From positions 1 to 56,556 of the forward strand of contig JAUIGE010000041.1 in the NCBI GenBank assembly GCA_030430205.1: DNA of 56,556 nt. The letters run 5' to 3'. The notes under the pieces are model-generated. The model saw only the letters and a program-made list of their open reading frames with translations. It was not told where the DNA came from and ran no database searches. Positions 40,914 through 50,182 of this stretch are shown in pieces (the stretch's first letter is position 1; each line of letters opens with the position of its first letter). The DNA comes from Bacteroidia bacterium. GTDB taxonomy: Bacteria; Bacteroidota; Bacteroidia; J057. The position numbers and the translations under genes were made by a program.

Positions 40914-42791
40914 CTAATCCGGAAAAACCGGCAACACGATGCGCGACGGCCTCTCCGCCGAATGAAAAACGGTATTATCCGCCTCAATCATCCTGCGATG
41001 CTTTCCGAGCGGCTCGCCTGTATTGGGATTGACATCCCAGCGCGGAAAATTGCTGCTCGAAATATCCACCCGGATGCGGTGGCCTTTCTTGAAAATATTC
41101 GCAGTAGGAAAAGGCTCGATCAGGACGCGATAGGTTTCTCCGGCTGTGATCAGCTCTCTTTCGTGCCTGCCGTTTCTGTAGCTCATCCTGACGATGCCGT
41201 CAGTCAGGTTCATCTCAAATCCTTGCGGAAAATCCGCCGATGGCGGATAAACATCCACCAGTTTGATGGTGAAGTCGGTGTCTGTTGCCGAAGAGGAGCA
41301 GTATAGCTCCACCTCTATGGGACCCAGGATCCGAAGATCCTCTTCCAGAGGCTCAGTCTGAAAGACGACCACGTCTTGTCGTGATTTGATTGGCAGGTAG
41401 GGAGCTTTGCTCCCCACAAAATCAGGGCGCTCGCGCTGGTTGAATGCGCCGTCTTTTACGCGGGCAGAGACATTGCCGCCCAGGGTAGGAACGGGATGTG
41501 AGGGATCGTAGGTAAATGTCGTTGAGGAGGAGGCCGCCTGCGGCTTTTGCTGGCTGAGGCTTCCGTCCTCATGAAAATAAAAAGCGGTCTTTTGCACCTC
41601 CTTTGGAGGCCAGCTTTCCAGATTCATCCAATATCCGCCATGGTTCAGGCGTCCGTCTTTGTTTTGGGAGCCATCTCCACTGCCCATCATGAATATCTGT
41701 ATGGGCTCAGTGGCCAGCCGATCGCTCTTTTTTCCCTTTAGCAGGTAATCAAACCAAATGCCCTGGTATGCCTCCTGAAAATCAGGAATGGCCGCTGCCG
41801 CACCAAAATCCACATCTCCGGCATAGGTTCTGCTGTTGCCGCTATGCGTCCAGGGGCCTATGATCAGCCATTTGGGGGTCTCTTGCAAGCTGTCAAGCAC
41901 CAGGTAATTTTGCAGCGTCCCGCGCAGAAAAATATCGTACCATCCGCCTATATGTACCATGGGCACATCCGCCGTCTGCTGGTAATATTCCTCCCAATTG
42001 ATGCCCATCTCCCGCCAGAAATCATCGTAGTCTGAATGCGTCAACTCTTCCAGTATATAGGCCTCAAAATGGGGTGCAATGGCGAGCGGACTCAAGCCTT
42101 TGCGGAAAGGCCATGCCTCGTACCAATCCTCTAATTTTTCTGCTTCAAAATGCGCCCTGACCACAGGATCGGCGATATCCGCAGGGATTTGCCTGAATGC
42201 CCAGGTCAATTCGCGTCCCAACTCAAAAGCGCCGCCTTGCCTCACGGCATGGTCCCAGGCATTGGCCATGCCGCCCATGTTGAGGATCATGGCTCCCAGG
42301 CCAGGAGGATTGAGTTTGGAGGCGTCAGCCTGCGTATGGGCGGCATAGGAGGTGCCCCACATACCGACTCTGCCATCGACATAAGGCAAGGCCGACAGCC
42401 AGCTGATGGTAGCAGCGCCATCGGAAGATTCCAGCGGATTGTATTTGGTGAAAATACCCTCTGAATCATACCTCCCCCGCACATCCTGAATGGCGACCAC
42501 ATAGCCTCTGGCAGCAAGCAGGCTTGCTACGGAAACAAATCTTTCGGAAGCTTTGCCATAAGGCGTCCGCTGAAGCAGGATTGGCAAGGGCCTGGCTACA
42601 GGCCTTCCTCCCTCCGCCATGCGGTAGATATCCGTCGCCAGTTTTACGCCATCAGGAGCGGAGATCATGACATTTTTTTGAACAAAAACAGACTCAGAGC
42701 CTGCGACCTTTTCAAAAATATCCTGGGCGTAGGATGGGACGAAAAGGCTATAGAGGAGGATTGAGAAGAGGAAAAGGGAGAATTTTCTCAT
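40914..42791 (-). CDS. secreted CocE/NonD-family hydrolase
   Basis: The start at 42791 gives a signal peptide (MRKFSLFLFSILLYSLFVPS, then YAQ) and 625 residues. The S15/CocE alpha/beta-hydrolase domain shows the nucleophile elbow GMWGTSYAAH with Ser148 and later the His/Asp regions IIGPWTHSG. The C-terminal jelly-roll domain (about 440-620; VDVYPPSADFPQGFEMNLTD) is typical of X-Pro dipeptidyl-peptidase/cocaine-esterase relatives. It probably hydrolyses peptides, acyl-amino acids or esters outside the cytoplasm. The DUF2891 gene lies 65 bp upstream. Confidence 0.93.
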   Translation of the reverse strand: MRKFSLFLFSILLYSLFVPSYAQDIFEKVAGSESVFVQKNVMISAPDGVKLATDIYRMAEGGRPVARPLPILLQRTPYGKASERFVSVASLLAARGYVVAIQDVRGRYDSEGIFTKYNPLESSDGAATISWLSALPYVDGRVGMWGTSYAAHTQADASKLNPPGLGAMILNMGGMANAWDHAVRQGGAFELGRELTWAFRQIPADIADPVVRAHFEAEKLEDWYEAWPFRKGLSPLAIAPHFEAYILEELTHSDYDDFWREMGINWEEYYQQTADVPMVHIGGWYDIFLRGTLQNYLVLDSLQETPKWLIIGPWTHSGNSRTYAGDVDFGAAAAIPDFQEAYQGIWFDYLLKGKKSDRLATEPIQIFMMGSGDGSQNKDGRLNHGGYWMNLESWPPKEVQKTAFYFHEDGSLSQQKPQAASSSTTFTYDPSHPVPTLGGNVSARVKDGAFNQRERPDFVGSKAPYLPIKSRQDVVVFQTEPLEEDLRILGPIEVELYCSSSATDTDFTIKLVDVYPPSADFPQGFEMNLTDGIVRMSYRNGRHERELITAGETYRVLIEPFPTANIFKKGHRIRVDISSSNFPRWDVNPNTGEPLGKHRRMIEADNTVFHSAERPSRIVLPVFPD

Positions 42792-42856
42792 GGATTTTTT
42801 GTTGAAAGGATGGAGGGACAAAATACGTTTTCTCCAAGACCTCCAAACCCGATTTT

Positions 42857-43960
42857 TCACTCTCCCAGCTTCATCTTAAAAGCATAGAGGGCAAAAGAAG
42901 CCAGCCAATGCTGTCCCGCATAGTCCCCGTCTGAAATCTGATCCAGGGAGTAGGCCAGATGCGCTGTGGCGAGGTTATAGGCATGTATATTTTCTGTCAA
43001 AGGGTAGAGGCACCAGGCTCTGGAAAAATTCAGCCCGTCGAGGTGGACGAGCTTGCCGTCGGAGCGGTCCAGGATTTTGCCGGGTTCGAGGGCCAGCTGG
43101 CCCTGGTGCAGCGAAGGCAGGAAGCGGGAAAGCCAGGTGTCAAATGCTTTTACATCCAAAACCTTGCGCATGATGTCCATTTCCTGCAGGCAGGGCGAGA
43201 GGAAGTCGTAACCGCTGGGTTCCCAGCTGATCGGGCAACCGGCATCCTTGCTGTAAAACCGCAAGGCCGACTCAGCGATTATGCCCGAAAGGGCGCTGTC
43301 TCCGACCGCCAGGGCGTAGTCATAGGCGAAACTCAGGCCAAAGGCCGTATTGCTGTGCTCACCCACCCGGATCGGGTAGTATAGTTTGGGCAGATATTCC
43401 TGGTAAGCAGTGGAAATATAAGCCGCCAGCGGCTTGAGGTTTTCAAACCATCGCTGCGCGAGGGAATCATCCCAGCTGTGCAGCTCCTCCTGCAACTTGA
43501 GCAGCCATGCCCAACCGTAGGTCCTTTCAAAAGAAGCGCTTTCCTTATTCATGGAAAAATAAGCGACTTCCTGCCGGATATTTTCGGCCGTCAGGTTCTC
43601 ACTGAGCATCTGAATGGCCTTTTCCCTTTGGTTAAGGTCAGGAAATGTCTTGAGCAGATATACCAGGGACCAATGTCCATGAACGGACGAGTGCCAGTCA
43701 AAACAGCCATAAAAGGCTGGATGATGTTCCTGCGGCATGGCCAGGTCTTCTGCTTTGTCGATGATGATCCCCGACTTGTAGGGGAGGGGATTTTGGATGC
43801 AAGCCAAAGGCAATTCCATCAGCCGATTGGCTTCTGCAATGTCCAGGTCTATTTTTTGAGTGGTCTTATGAGGCATCGTCGCTTGCGGCTCCAGGCCAGG
43901 GGAACAGGCACTTGCCAGAAAGAGCAGGCAATATGCCAACAAAAGAATACGCTGAGTCAT
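42857..43960 (-). CDS. DUF2891 lipoprotein
   Basis: The 367-residue precursor has a lipobox (LLFLASAC, Cys19). Family markers are ALACIQNPLPYKSGI near residue 53 and HPAFYGCFDWHSSVHGHWSL near residue 80, where the His/Asp/Trp cluster could form a catalytic site. GLSFAYDYALAV and LDGLNFSRAWCLY follow. The helical repeat pattern suggests an (alpha/alpha)6 barrel like glycoside-acting enzymes, but the activity is undetermined. It is likely co-transcribed with the CocE-type gene. Confidence 0.88.
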   Translation of the reverse strand: MTQRILLLAYCLLFLASACSPGLEPQATMPHKTTQKIDLDIAEANRLMELPLACIQNPLPYKSGIIIDKAEDLAMPQEHHPAFYGCFDWHSSVHGHWSLVYLLKTFPDLNQREKAIQMLSENLTAENIRQEVAYFSMNKESASFERTYGWAWLLKLQEELHSWDDSLAQRWFENLKPLAAYISTAYQEYLPKLYYPIRVGEHSNTAFGLSFAYDYALAVGDSALSGIIAESALRFYSKDAGCPISWEPSGYDFLSPCLQEMDIMRKVLDVKAFDTWLSRFLPSLHQGQLALEPGKILDRSDGKLVHLDGLNFSRAWCLYPLTENIHAYNLATAHLAYSLDQISDGDYAGQHWLASFALYAFKMKLGE

Positions 43961-44048
43961 AGAGAAAGGGAGTATCAGATTGAATTTTTACCAAAGAAGG
44001 CCACAATATCTTCAATAAATTTCAAACTAGCTTTCTCTGATTAGCCTT

Positions 44049-45620
44049 TTACTTTTCAGCCTTTACCTCCAGCTCAACTCTCCTGTCCAGGCTGTTTTTG
44101 TAAATGGAATTTTGCGAGCCGTAAGACTCCACGATCAGTCGTTTTTCATCCACGCCTTTTTTCAGGAAAAAGTCTTTGAGTTGCTGGGCGCGCTCTCCTG
44201 AGAGGCGCAGGTTGGTTGCGGCAGAGCCTGAAAGGTTATCTGCGTAGCCACGCAGGTAGAGTTTCAGATCGGGATGCGCGAGCAGTTGCTCCGCGAGTTT
44301 TTCCAAAACCGGCAAATCTGCATCAAAGAGATCGGCAGAGCCTTTTTTGAAGTAAATATTGGTTTTTTGCAAACCCAATACTTCTGTTTTTAGGCGAAGG
44401 GTATCGGTTTTTATTTGTGTCTGAGTCCGTGTTTGAAGGACGGTATCCCTGAGTACTTTAGGCCTGGCAGCCAGTTTCGTTGTCAGCGAATCCTTCTGCT
44501 GGCGCAGGCGTGCATTCGATACCCGCAGGGCCTGCTGTTCGCTTTCGATCACAGCCATCTGCCGACTCATCAAATCAAATTGCTGCAAAAGCAGGCTGTC
44601 CCTGCCACTTTCTCCCTGCATCCTGCCCCCTGCATCCTGCCGGCTGGCAACCGCCAACTGAGCCTTAATCTCCGCCAATTGGCGGGACATGCTGCTGTCT
44701 TTGGGCACGATAACTTCCACCTGTGCAGGCTGACTGGGCTGTGTCGCACTATTCAGCGTCTGGGCAAGCAGCAGGTTGTCGAGGCGGTTTTTGATTTCAA
44801 GATTGGATTTGCGCAGGTCTGCTATGCCGTCGGCATGATTGACAGCGTAGCGGTCCATCTTCTTTTCGATAGCCTCTATCTGCTCATTTTGCTTTGCTAC
44901 CTGCGAAAGCAATTTGGGGTCGATAAGTGGCTCCTTGTTGCTGGCAACAGGCTGGGATTTTTCCACTTCCTTTACAGCAGGAGTTGTTAAAGTTTGGGGT
45001 TTTTCTTCCACTTTGACAGGAGCGGTTTCAACTGGCTGGGTGGGAGGTGTACCTGCCATGTCTCTGAGGCTATTATCCATCTTTAGTTCCCACATTTTCA
45101 TATAAATCTGCAAACTATCCAATTGCTGATTCAATTGTAAAAACTGGGTGCTATAGTCTTTCTCAGGGCTTCTGGCTACTGTTTCTGTTGCTGTCGGCAT
45201 CATCACCCGCAAAGAATCTACCTGGTAAATGGTGTCAGGCCTTGCCTTGTACATAGCAGCCTCCTGGACGGCCTGCTCATGTGCAGCCTGCAGCTCCTGC
45301 AACTGAGCTCTGACAAGCGCCATCTGTCCCAGCAAGCTATCCATTTTTTGATTTTGAGCAGTTGTATAGGCAGAATCCGTGCTTACGATCACGCTGATCT
45401 CCGTAGGCCTGGCTTCTTCCTGAACTCCCTCATTTTCTTCTTCCTCCAAAGGCATCGGAAGTTCGGATGCTGTGGGGGGCTGACTTACAGAGTCTTGCCC
45501 CAGCAGTACATAAAATCGGGGTGCCTGGAACTTAGATTTTTTTGGGGAAAAAGGATAGCCCTGCCCCCAGGAAGTGAGGACGAAAAGCATCATTATTCCA
45601 AGTATGGATAGTTTTTTCAT
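44049..45620 (-). CDS. OmpA-family peptidoglycan-binding protein with long linker
   Basis: The 523-residue protein has a signal peptide (MKKLSILGIMMLFVLTSWGQ) and a proline/glutamate-rich and coiled-coil stretch of about 370 residues (LNQQLDSLQIYMKMWELKMD, LRQQKDSLTTKLA). The C-terminal OmpA domain (about 415-520) has LKLYLRGYADNLSGSAATN and RLSGERAQQLKDFFLKKGVD, and the family's peptidoglycan-binding Asp and Arg are present. It should tether the outer membrane to the cell wall. A 28-bp heptanucleotide repeat (44614-44641) sits in frame in the linker, giving RQDAGGRMQGESGRD. The following gene in the operon lies 12 bp upstream. Confidence 0.9.
   Translation of the reverse strand: MKKLSILGIMMLFVLTSWGQGYPFSPKKSKFQAPRFYVLLGQDSVSQPPTASELPMPLEEEENEGVQEEARPTEISVIVSTDSAYTTAQNQKMDSLLGQMALVRAQLQELQAAHEQAVQEAAMYKARPDTIYQVDSLRVMMPTATETVARSPEKDYSTQFLQLNQQLDSLQIYMKMWELKMDNSLRDMAGTPPTQPVETAPVKVEEKPQTLTTPAVKEVEKSQPVASNKEPLIDPKLLSQVAKQNEQIEAIEKKMDRYAVNHADGIADLRKSNLEIKNRLDNLLLAQTLNSATQPSQPAQVEVIVPKDSSMSRQLAEIKAQLAVASRQDAGGRMQGESGRDSLLLQQFDLMSRQMAVIESEQQALRVSNARLRQQKDSLTTKLAARPKVLRDTVLQTRTQTQIKTDTLRLKTEVLGLQKTNIYFKKGSADLFDADLPVLEKLAEQLLAHPDLKLYLRGYADNLSGSAATNLRLSGERAQQLKDFFLKKGVDEKRLIVESYGSQNSIYKNSLDRRVELEVKAEK
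44614..44641. repeat. in-frame heptanucleotide repeat
   Basis: CCCTGCA TCCTGCC CCCTGCA TCCTGCC on the plus strand is two copies of a 14-bp unit, or four 7-bp units, inside the OmpA-family gene. On the coding strand it reads GGCAGGA TGCAGGG. Confidence 0.75.
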
Positions 45621-45632
45621 TTTTAGGAGGAT

Positions 45633-46766
45633 TTATCTTTGCTTGTCTTTCAACCCTAACCAGAGGTCAATCTCTGCACTCAAGCCTACAAAAGGCGCTA
45701 CCTTGATCTCCCCAATATTGAGGGAGGCATTGCCCCCGCCGACATTGGAGCTGCCGACAACTTCCAGGGCGGTCGCCCCTACATTCAGCCGCACAAAGCG
45801 GAAAAAGGAATAGCCCAGGCCCGCATAATAAGGGCGGCCAAAGATAGGTCCACTGACGACTTTGTCGTCTGCATTGGTAAAGTTGGAGGTGAATACGCCC
45901 ATCGAAAGCGATGTATTGCTCAGCAATCTGTTGGCATAAGCGCGGTTGGCGAGGGGAAATGACAAGCCCACATAAGGCGATACGCCATAGGAAAGATTTT
46001 CCAAGCCACCATCCAGAAATACGCCTCCATAGCCCACATTGATGGCCAGAGAATTGCGCATTTTCTCCGTAGGATAGTCCACCACTTTGCGTGTATCTAC
46101 CAGTATCAGCCATTCGGACTGAAAAAACTGCCCGATCTCCGATCTGGCAATCTGGACACTGGGGCCTATATCATTTGTATTAGCGTCGTCCAGTTTTTCC
46201 AAAGCCCGATCCAGAACATCGGAAAAGCCGGGAAAGACCTGGTTGTTTTGAGAACGATAATAATACAGCCCATCCTGAACGAGGGTATTGAGGTTGTCAT
46301 AGGCTCTTTTGCTGGAGCCGCTGAATTTGGTCTCGCCATTTTTCTCTACCATCAACTGACTCAGATAGGCTGACACAGCATCGGTGAGGCGATCGACCAG
46401 GGCGCTTTTTTCTTCCTGGCTTACTTTTCTAAAATAAGAAAACTGAAAACTGTATTCTGATCCACCTTTGAGCTTGTAGTTCATCGGAATGCGAAAGCTG
46501 CCTGTACCACTTTCTTTGTAACGCTTCCAGGTAGTGATCGCCAGCGGATTTTTATCCGCAATGGAGCGAAAAACAGCGATTTCCACCCAATCTACCTCTG
46601 CGTCCACAGCACCGGAAAACATCAGATAGGCCTCTGCCGGCAAAGGCTGACCATTATTGAAATACCCCAGGGTATAGTCAAAGTCGATGGTTTCATATTG
46701 GGCAAAACTGCTATTGAATGAGAAAAGGAGGAGGAAAAGACTGGTAAAGAATAATGGTGTTTTCAT
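45633..46766 (-). CDS. outer-membrane-associated protein of unknown function
   Basis: The 377-residue protein has a signal peptide (TPLFFTSLFLLLFSFNSSFA). The N-terminal half (about 25-200) is mixed alpha/beta; the C-terminal half (from SLAINVGYGGVFLDGG) has alternating strands that fit a small beta-barrel (SPYVGLSFPLAN, GAFTSNF-like, APFVGLSAEIDLWLG). An outer-membrane location is likely. The OmpA-family gene follows by 12 bp, so the two proteins probably work together in the envelope. No named family recognised. Confidence 0.74.
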   Translation of the reverse strand: MKTPLFFTSLFLLLFSFNSSFAQYETIDFDYTLGYFNNGQPLPAEAYLMFSGAVDAEVDWVEIAVFRSIADKNPLAITTWKRYKESGTGSFRIPMNYKLKGGSEYSFQFSYFRKVSQEEKSALVDRLTDAVSAYLSQLMVEKNGETKFSGSSKRAYDNLNTLVQDGLYYYRSQNNQVFPGFSDVLDRALEKLDDANTNDIGPSVQIARSEIGQFFQSEWLILVDTRKVVDYPTEKMRNSLAINVGYGGVFLDGGLENLSYGVSPYVGLSFPLANRAYANRLLSNTSLSMGVFTSNFTNADDKVVSGPIFGRPYYAGLGYSFFRFVRLNVGATALEVVGSSNVGGGNASLNIGEIKVAPFVGLSAEIDLWLGLKDKQR

Positions 46767-46856
46767 ATGTTAAATATGGATGTTTTTAATTAGCTCTGAG
46801 ACGGGTAGCTCTTTTAAAAGTAACAATAAAAGCTAAGCTTTTGTATATTTAGGAGT

Positions 46857-46937
46857 GTTTTGGGTTTTGGGTTTTGGGTTTCGGGTTTCGGGTTTCGAGT
46901 TTCGGGTTTTGGGTTTCGGGTTTCGGGTTTTGGGTTG
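46857..46937. repeat. GGGTTTC/GGGTTTT heptanucleotide tract
   Basis: About eleven units on a 7-bp period, G-rich on the plus strand, lie just upstream of the propeller kinase. They are the reverse complement of the CCCGAAA tract upstream of ddl. Runs of GGG every seven bases could form G-quadruplexes. A separate perfect palindrome AAAAGCT-A-AGCTTTT lies at 46828-46842. Confidence 0.92.
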
Positions 46938-46952
46938 TTTTGTTTTTTGTTT

Positions 46953-49900
46953 ATGAAAAAAACGTTTTGCATCATATTGCTTTTGGGAGGGATTTTGAGC
47001 TTGTATGCTCAGAACTACAAATCACAGGTGATTTCCCTGGAGGAGGGACTGTCGCAAAGTACCATCTTTGCGATGACTCAGGACCAGCTGGGCCTGATGT
47101 GGTTTGGAACTGAAGACGGGCTGAATTGTTATGATGGCTATGAGTTTAAGGTTTTCAAAAATGAGCCTTTTGACTCGACCTCTCTGCCCCACAACCAGGT
47201 CAGCGCCCTGCTTGCCGACACCAAAGGCAATCTTTGGGTAGGCTTGTCCATGAAAGGGCTGGCCCTTTTTGATCCGCTGAAAGAGCGCTTTCAGAATATG
47301 CAGCCCATCGCAGATGACCCTACTTCGCTGAGCAGCGAAAACATCAACTGCATCTATGAAGACCTGCAAGGTCAGATATGGGTGGGCACCGCCAACGGCC
47401 TGAACCGCCTGGAAGTAAAAAACGGCCATATCCGTTTTCATCGCTGCATGCCGCCCGGAAGCTACGGGCAGAATAAAGGCTTTCGCTTTATCAAATGCTT
47501 ATTTGAAGACAGCAAAGGCAACCTTTGGATAGGTACAGGCAGTGGCCTGGGCAGGTATAACCGCCTGACTGAAGAAGTGGAGGCCGTTAATTTTGAGATC
47601 AACCGGGTCGTCAATGACCGCAATGAATACCAGCGGCCCTTTATCAATAGCCTCTCAGAAGACCTCCGGGGCATCCTTTGGATAGGAACCCATAAAGGTT
47701 TGCTTTCATGGAATCCGGAAACAGGCCAAAAGGAGTATTTTTTAACCCATGAAATGGATAAGGAGGGCCTCTCTGTAAGCAGCGTGCTGCACAATTACAG
47801 GGGAGATATGTATATCGGCTCCATTGGGGATGGCCTCTACGTCTGGCCTTATGATCCCTATCAGAAAGAGTATGCCAGCCAAAAGCAGCATTTTTATTTT
47901 CATCCCGATAAAGAAACCCCCCTCAACAATAAGTTGATTCGCAGCCTCCATCTGGACCAGCTCAATCCCGAAATTTTGTGGATCGGCTATACCACAGGTG
48001 GGATAGAAAAACTGATCCCCGATCAGGCGGTTTTCCTCTCCGATCACCTGGATGCACCCGAATTGCATTCGCTGCCCAACCACTATGTCAGTGGGCTGGC
48101 AAAAGATTCGCTGGGTGGCGTATGGATCGCCACAGCCAATGGCCTGATCTACTGCGATAGCAGCGGGAAATATGATATCTATCAGCAAAATGGCCGGAAA
48201 TGGAATTCCGTAAGGGAAAATTACATCACCACGATCATGCAGGATCGGCGGCAAAGGCTGTGGGTAGGTACGCCCGCAGGGCTGGATCGCATCCGCAGAT
48301 CTGCGGAGGGAGAGCTGGTATTTGAGCATTTGTTGATCAATCAAAAATGCAATGCCAGTGAGGTCAATTCCTTTTTTGAGGATGAAAAAGGCTATGTCTA
48401 TGTGGGGTTCAGCGGAGGCTTGAATGTCTACGATCCGGTGAAGGATGATTTTTTGCCTTGCAGCATAAGCCCCGATCCCGATCGCATGCGGCAGCGCGGA
48501 TACAATATCTACAGCATTCGAAAAGACCGCAAAAACCGCCTTTGGCTGGGTTCTACCATGGGCCTGAGCCTGTATCGAAATATCATTTCGCCCCATAGTG
48601 ACCTGCCGGATGCCATACCCGAGATCTACTACCACGATCCGCGCGACACCCAAAGCCTGCGCAACCATACCATCCTCTGTATCCATGAGGATCAGAAAGG
48701 CAACATCTGGCTGGGGACATTCAATGGCCTGATACAGGTGGAAGACGATGGCGAAAAGCTGCATTTCAAGCCTTTCACTGAGCATCAGGGCCTCGCCAAC
48801 AATGTGGTATATGGGATTTTGGAAGACGAAAAAGACCATTCTCTTTGGCTCAGTACCAACAATGGGCTTTCGCGTTTTTACATCAAAGAAAAGCGTTTTG
48901 AAAAATTTGACAGCCGCGACGGCCTGCAGAGCAATGAATTTAATGGAAAAGCTTTCTATAAAGCTGCCGATGGAGAAATGTTTTTTGGAGGAATAGAAGG
49001 CTATACCCGCTTTTATTCAACTGAAATTCAGAGCGATACCATGCCGCCCCGCGTCTGGCTTACCTCGCTGAGCTATGGCAATGACCAGCATATCAATTTG
49101 CTGTACAGCAAGGACAAAAAAGTGGAGTTGAAGTATGGCGAAAATTCATTTTCCCTCAGCTTCATCGCCCTCAACTATATCCGTCCGCAGGACAACCTCT
49201 ACGCCTATCGGCTGGAAGGCCACGACCCCGTCTGGCATCCCACGCGCGGCACGCGGCAGGTCAACTTCTCCAAGCTGCCGCCCGGAGACTATACCTTTCA
49301 GGTGAAAGGCTCCAACAGTGCCGGCGTCTGGAACGAGACCGGCGATGAGCTGCGCATCATCATTCGTCCGCCTTTCTGGCAGAGCCTGTGGTTTTACCTG
49401 CTGCTGGCAGGCCTGCTGGCCCTGGCCTTTGGCTCCTTCCACCAGTACCGCGTCCAGACCAATGTGCGGCGGGTGATGGAACTGGAAAGGGTGCGCAAAA
49501 ATGCCGCCGCCGACTTCCACGATGAGCTCGGGCACAAACTGACCGTCATCTCGCTCTTTGGCGAGATCGTCAAGAAAAAGCTTCAGGGCCGAAGCGACAT
49601 CGTGCCTCAACTCAACAAAATCATCGAAAATTCCAATAGCCTCTATTACTCCATGAAGGACCTGCTCTGGGTCCTCGATCCCAACAAAGACTCCGTCTAT
49701 GATCTGGTGGTCTTGCTGAAAGACTTTGGCGATGAGTTGTTTGACAAGACGGGCGTCGCCTTTCAGGCCATCGGCCTGTCCGAGATGATGCGCAGCCGCA
49801 ACCTGCCTATGGACCAAAAGCGTCATATCGTGCTGATCTTCAAGGAAGTCATGAACAATGCCCTTAAGCATGCCGATTGCCGGAATGTGCATTTGGCGGT

Positions 49901-50093
49901 GCAGTTTGAAGCCGATCAGCTGACGATCAGCTTCCAGGACGATGGGGGCGGTTTCGATCTCGAAACCCATCAGCAAGGCAATGGCCTTGTGAATCTCCGC
50001 ACGCGCGCCGATAAGATCGGCGGGGAATTGCTGATCCGCTCGGGAGCGGAGGGGACGGAAGTGAAGCTGCTGGTAGGGATTGAAAAAAAATAA
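46953..50093 (+). CDS. propeller-domain sensor histidine kinase (HisKA_3/HATPase)
   Basis: The ATG at 46953 gives a signal peptide (MKKTFCIILLLGGILSLYAQ) and 1046 residues; a longer frame would translate the repeat tract. The periplasmic part has some fourteen Reg_prop units (LMWFGTEDGLNCYDG, NLWIGTGSGLGRYN), two seven-bladed propellers. A Y_Y_Y domain follows (about 742-800), then one membrane span (about 807-828). The kinase core has the phospho-acceptor helix DFHDELGHKLTVISLFGEIV and a HATPase domain with NNALKHAD and DDGGGF. The HisKA_3 type normally pairs with a LuxR-type regulator, but no regulator domain or gene is adjacent, so the partner is elsewhere. Confidence 0.95.
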   Translation: MKKTFCIILLLGGILSLYAQNYKSQVISLEEGLSQSTIFAMTQDQLGLMWFGTEDGLNCYDGYEFKVFKNEPFDSTSLPHNQVSALLADTKGNLWVGLSMKGLALFDPLKERFQNMQPIADDPTSLSSENINCIYEDLQGQIWVGTANGLNRLEVKNGHIRFHRCMPPGSYGQNKGFRFIKCLFEDSKGNLWIGTGSGLGRYNRLTEEVEAVNFEINRVVNDRNEYQRPFINSLSEDLRGILWIGTHKGLLSWNPETGQKEYFLTHEMDKEGLSVSSVLHNYRGDMYIGSIGDGLYVWPYDPYQKEYASQKQHFYFHPDKETPLNNKLIRSLHLDQLNPEILWIGYTTGGIEKLIPDQAVFLSDHLDAPELHSLPNHYVSGLAKDSLGGVWIATANGLIYCDSSGKYDIYQQNGRKWNSVRENYITTIMQDRRQRLWVGTPAGLDRIRRSAEGELVFEHLLINQKCNASEVNSFFEDEKGYVYVGFSGGLNVYDPVKDDFLPCSISPDPDRMRQRGYNIYSIRKDRKNRLWLGSTMGLSLYRNIISPHSDLPDAIPEIYYHDPRDTQSLRNHTILCIHEDQKGNIWLGTFNGLIQVEDDGEKLHFKPFTEHQGLANNVVYGILEDEKDHSLWLSTNNGLSRFYIKEKRFEKFDSRDGLQSNEFNGKAFYKAADGEMFFGGIEGYTRFYSTEIQSDTMPPRVWLTSLSYGNDQHINLLYSKDKKVELKYGENSFSLSFIALNYIRPQDNLYAYRLEGHDPVWHPTRGTRQVNFSKLPPGDYTFQVKGSNSAGVWNETGDELRIIIRPPFWQSLWFYLLLAGLLALAFGSFHQYRVQTNVRRVMELERVRKNAAADFHDELGHKLTVISLFGEIVKKKLQGRSDIVPQLNKIIENSNSLYYSMKDLLWVLDPNKDSVYDLVVLLKDFGDELFDKTGVAFQAIGLSEMMRSRNLPMDQKRHIVLIFKEVMNNALKHADCRNVHLAVQFEADQLTISFQDDGGGFDLETHQQGNGLVNLRTRADKIGGELLIRSGAEGTEVKLLVGIEKK

Positions 50094-50182
50094 AAAAAGT
50101 TTTGCCCTTTTGTCCCCCTTTCCCAATTCGGCTCCGTCATGTGGGTGAAAATCAATTTTTAACCCTTTAATTCAAATCGAAA

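Noticed and set aside
46860-46952. Extension of the kinase start into the repeat tract (GFGFWVSGFGFRVSGF-type N-terminus).
   Set aside because: It is only the translation of the 7-bp repeats; the ATG at 46953 gives a standard signal peptide.
47742-48839. 365-codon and further long open frames antisense to the propeller kinase.
   Set aside because: The plus-strand gene has clear repeat and kinase motifs across the whole region, so the opposite frames are shadows.
49146-50126. 326-codon frame antisense to the kinase core.
   Set aside because: Same reason; its product is a low-complexity mixture without domains.
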